Shown here: positions 60,624 to 64,000 of the stretch, one piece after another
How positions within the stretch are numbered: the first letter of the stretch is position 1
Layout: every line of letters starts with the position of its first letter
NCBI GenBank assembly: GCA_002633005.1
Contig: NMRA01000256.1
Span: 468,120 to 532,119, forward strand
DNA length: 64,000 bases
Direction: 5' to 3'
Source: Phoronis australis
Lineage: Eukaryota; Phoronida; Phoronidae
Translations under genes and position numbers: made by a program
Notes under the pieces: generated by a model
Told to the model about the DNA's origin: nothing
The model's input: the letters and a program-made list of their open reading frames with translations, nothing else
Database searches by the model: none

Positions 60624-60690
60624 ATAGGCGGCACACCATAGATGGCTGGGGGCTATAGCCCCACTTTTTTCAGTGCTGCGCCGCCCATGT
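60624..60690. mobile_element. Small inverted-repeat element (MITE), single unit
   Basis: CATAGGCGGCACACCATAG at the left and CAGTGCTGCGCCGCCCATG at the right. The C-rich and A-rich core (TATAGCCCCACTTTTTTCAG) is the complement of the unit at 39607-39731. It is nested inside the TTAA element, so this insertion is younger than that element. Confidence 0.7.
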
Positions 60691-61070
60691 CCTGTCACTG
60701 CGGTCACTGTGATGTGGGTCGCCGACTCCAGCCATTTTCAGGTTACTACAAACTAAATAATCCCTAAATCCAACGTAATTGACGTCTCTATCAACCTAGC
60801 TTGTCGTAGAATACTCATCGATGGGAAGAAGTGACGGCAACTTTAGAAAAACAGCACGAAAACAACAATAGTACAGATCCTCACAGTAACCTAGAGCGCC
60901 GAACCAAATTGGCCCGTAATTCTTGACTCCTTAAACGTCACTTCCCGAGTAGGGAACGAGTAATTAATTAAATTACGAAAAGCTGTAGTTAACTGAAAAT
61001 TATGTCTGGGATAATCAACGAACCTTATTTTTACTGAAAATAATATGAACAAGGTTGCCTTCGCCTTTAA

Positions 61071-61479
61071 GCTGTTTCGCATTGCTTGTTTCGAGCATTA
61101 GGACATACATTGGCACTAAAAGGGTTTGGAAGAAAAGAACGCACATAGAGAAAAATTGCAGTTGCTGAAAACCCACGTATCCATAATAAATTTTCAGTGA
61201 GTGGGGCAAGAACTGTAATCAGAAACAATGCAAAATCGTACGTTCGTGAACGTGACACCGACAGTCTACATGACTACCTGGCGAAGAAGCCTCAGAAAAA
61301 TACAGGATACCGCAAAAAATTTCGTCTGCAGGTGGCACGACGAGACTTTAAGGCTATATAGAACCCTCGAAAATTGTTGAATTTGGCAAACTTTGGAGCA
61401 TCATATTTCAGAGAAGGCTGACCGTATTCATGTGGAACACCATACTTAAGGCACTGTTCTCCAATATGGTGATAGAAGT
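61071..61479. other. Sequence probably part of a longer dispersed repeat
   Basis: The part 61370-61479 resembles 52310-52440 (GCATCATATTTCAGAG and TTCATGTGGAACACCATAC). Nothing coding recognised. Confidence 0.4.
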
Positions 61480-61850
61480 TGTTTTCAAAAGTATCCACTT
61501 TTGCAAAACACAAAACTGGCATAAACACAAAACGAAATGATAATTTAGAAAATTGGAACATCGTTTTTAGACTTGATCTTATACATTCATATCAAACAAA
61601 ATGTGGTTATGTTATTGATAGCATTATTTTGCTATGGGTGTATCTTTCCTTTTTGGTAAATTTTGCTAAAAAGACATGGTCACGTGATACAGTTAATAGC
61701 AGCCTGGTATGAAGTCAAATTCTACTGGCTTTCTACGTTCAGAGAATATATACTTGCACCAAGTTAATATCTATAGTGTTGTAGATATTTGGCTCAGTAC
61801 CCCGAAAGGTCGATAATGTCCCACATAACCGTAAGTTGGGCGATGACTGA
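61480..61850 (+). repeat. Dispersed ~370-bp repeat, copy 5 of 5
   Basis: Shares AACACAAAACGAAATGATAA, TTCATATCAAACAAAATGTG, TTATTTTGCTATGGGTGTA, AAAAAGACATGGTCACGTGA and CTTTCTACGTTCAGAGAATA with copies 1-4. Confidence 0.65.
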
Positions 61851-64000
61851 CGCAGTATCATACTCTATACCGCAACACACTAGCTCCACCGTCAGGTATT
61901 CCTGGAAACCTTGACCGAATCGAACTTTCGAAAGGCATTTTGTAATGACAAGTATTATTCATTTCAGTCGCAGATAATTTGATTAGTCATCAATAATATA
62001 TAACAATAAACGCGGAGCCCTGATATGCGTCCACCGTGTGCATCACAAATTGTAAAGATAATAGGGATGTTCATTTCCTAAGTAGCCGGGTCCACCCGGA
62101 CCTCAACACCGGCTGTGTTTTCCTCAAAGGGAAACATATACTCTACTCTATAAAAAAGATACGCTTTCAGCTACATTTTAAAGTTAAAAATTTCGTCAAA
62201 CGGATTTTAAGGCAAGAAAGTTCGGTTGCAACTTAAGCCCATTTAATTCTCATTCAACACAACTCCAAATATTTTCAAACTAATTGAATTTAATATGAAT
62301 TTCTTAGTATTTTTTGTTTTTGATGGTGCACCACTCCATAAAATGGCCGCCGGGGTGATTAAAAGGTGACTCATGCATTATGAGTACTCACTCAACTGAC
62401 ACCATATGCAGTGAGGTTTCAAACACAAACAGGGCTGAAAGTCACGAAATGTTTATATTTTTGTGATATTTTTTCCTCTCACGAAATTCATCACGTGTTC
62501 TAAATTGATGAGTGCGATAAAAAAGTATCTTTAAAGTGACATAGAAAGCGAAAATAGATTGTATTTGTAATTGTATTATTCAAAGTGGTTCTCTGACACT
62601 GAAACAGGTGAAACTGTTCACCATGTGTTTTTTCGGTTTGTTCGTTAAGAATTTGAATTTCTGTTGACGTCACAGCATTTTTGTTTTAGCTTCAAATTTA
62701 GTCGACTTTCTCACAAAAGGCAAAGCACGCCTTATTTCGTACGGCTAGACATACAGACGTAGCACATTTACCTGTTAAGAAAATTGTGACCTTTGGCCTT
62801 TGATGTAAACAAAACAATGGTGATTATGCACTTTGGGAAACATTTAATGAGTAATTCTTTGAGCGCATGCGCGCATATGTATATTCTTAGGGCGGAGAAT
62901 TTTAAATTGTATTGAGATGAAAGAGTTTATATTCCGTCTGTGTTTCAAAAACAGTTAACCTGGTATAGCTCATTGGTTAATCTGACGATTTTTTTAAAAA
63001 GTCCCGCAATGTTCAAAATCAATACCTCTCACGTTAGCATCCCAAGTAATAGATTCGCCTGACGAACTGTTTAAAAGATATTTTTACGAGTTATCGCGTT
63101 CCATGCCTCTTTAAAAGAACTGGATAGATATTGAGGCAGCTAGACGCAAGGAAACCCAAAATTCCCCCAAAGTAAGCACCGCAAGCCAGATCAAGTCAAA
63201 AATCAACTGCGAGCTATTTCTCATAAAGATGTATCACATTACGTAAGCCCGCTAAAGCGAGTCATTTTTGGGGAGATTTTTCGTTTTTTTCCCGGAATTA
63301 ACGGTCGGAAAAAATCTCATTAACGCTAAAATTTCGGATTTTTGTCTTAAAAATTTTCGAAATCTATGTGGAGATAGTTAAATGCGCATAGGAATTCCAG
63401 TCTTTCGGTAGAATTTATCTTAAAATTTTCATTTTCTGTGGTCTGTCTTTCAAAGGTCATTTCTTCACAAAAATTGACTAATACACACGTCATTTATTCT
63501 TTTATGATGGAATGACACAAACACTTTTATATGTGAGCATATGAGCTGCAGGTTCAAGTGTTGAAATTAATTAGTAGAGTGCATTAATTACTCCCGTCAC
63601 ATATAGCACGTGCGCTGTAGAAATGCTTTGCTCGTCACGTGAACTCTGTCAAGGATTAAGTCGAAAACCGGTTTAATATGTTTTTCACAAATACATTTGA
63701 TTTAAACAAGTTAAAGTGAAGAAGTTGATTTGAGATGTGAATTGTGGGGTTGGAATGAATATAACTTGTTACTGCTTGCCACGGTTGGTCATTTTATATG
63801 ACTAGCCTTATCTCAAACAATATCGAACTGCAAATTTCCAGCCCAGAAATCACCTCTCAGTTTAGTTTGAGATCAGTATTATAGCGGTAAGTGGTCTTTA
63901 CCATCGGAGTTTACAGCCTTCTAAATTAGTTTTGAAATCGCTGCTTTTACTTATTAAATTTAACCACACGTGAAGACCGTTTCTTCAAACACATGTTTTG
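61851..64000. other. Intergenic sequence to the window end
   Basis: One tRNA-like fragment at 62946-63030 (listed). Otherwise AT-rich, with no gene recognised. Confidence 0.5.
62946..63030 (+). mobile_element. Degenerate tRNA-like fragment (SINE relic)
   Basis: TATAGCTCATTGGTTAATCT carries an intact box A, followed by TGACGA, a T/A-rich anticodon-arm region and TGTTCAAAATCAATACC where box B should be. The second box has lost its GGTTCGA wording, so a functional tRNA is excluded. Confidence 0.4.

Larger units (their letters stand above)
59462..61070 (+). mobile_element. Kolobok-like TTAA transposon, 1.6 kb, with THAP gene
   Basis: The left end AGGCGAAGGCAAC (from 59466) and right end GTTGCCTTCGCCT (to 61066) are perfect 13-bp inverted repeats, each flanked directly by TTAA (59462-59465; 61067-61070). 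Inverted similarity continues for about 140 bp inward, with words such as TTTTCAGTAAAAATA, ACAGCTTTTCGTAATTTAAT and AGTCAAGAATT. Inside are a THAP-domain frame on the plus strand (59705-60052), a 68-codon frame on the minus strand (60356-60562), and a nested MITE at 60624-60690. THAP plus TTAA points to the Kolobok superfamily. No catalytic core is visible, so this copy is internally deleted or non-autonomous. The termini differ from those of the THAP elements at 32-34 kb, so it is a separate family. Confidence 0.88.

Noticed and set aside
1-64000. CRISPR arrays, bacterial operons, ribosome-binding sites
   Set aside because: Tandem arrays here are contiguous minisatellites without unique spacers, and the window is clearly eukaryotic.

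Overview
This window looks like intron-rich or intergenic nuclear DNA of an animal, most likely a marine invertebrate. The basis is one metazoan-type aminergic GPCR without introns, many stop codons in all frames elsewhere, (CA)n microsatellites, tRNA-derived SINE fragments, and fossils of Penelope-like, THAP-domain TTAA-inserting and hAT-type elements. The bilaterian phylum cannot be fixed from sequence alone; a hemichordate, brachiopod or mollusc would all fit. The assembly has single Ns at 22064, 33350 and 58821 and a run of Ns at 44081-44181.

The only gene I can call with confidence is at 3376-4740 on the minus strand: a complete 454-residue tyramine/octopamine/alpha2-adrenergic-like receptor in one exon. 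A 51-residue ORF at 54533-54688 has a signal-peptide or signal-anchor profile and is a weaker candidate.

Layout. 1-7.5 kb: the receptor and plain flanks with microsatellites. 7.5-8.8 kb: two Penelope-like fragments in opposite orientation, one with a readable GIY-YIG endonuclease region. 9-25 kb: mostly plain AT-rich DNA with tRNA-like fragments, minisatellites (20, 59, 32 and 22 bp periods) and two copies of a roughly 370-bp dispersed repeat. 25.9-27.4 kb: a 1.5-kb element with terminal inverted repeats (TIRs), a 5-bp target-site duplication and an internal 63-bp-period array. 28.4-35.4 kb: a 34-bp minisatellite, a 34-nt palindrome, two decayed copies of a THAP-domain transposon and a foldback element. 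37-42.6 kb: a 36-bp minisatellite, a small inverted-repeat element and a 2.6-kb element with TIRs of about 330 bp. 45.3-45.7 kb: a hAT/DUF4371-type transposase remnant. 50.8-52.9 kb: a second foldback copy and a further dispersed-repeat copy. 55.1-55.8 kb: a striking stack of nested palindromes. 58.8-61.1 kb: a small MITE and a 1.6-kb TTAA-flanked element holding a THAP gene broken by one in-frame stop.

There is no operon or pathway here. The recurring theme is DNA transposons of the THAP/TTAA (Kolobok-like) type: two families are represented by three copies, all with stops in the THAP domain. Most open frames elsewhere are chance or repeat-driven.
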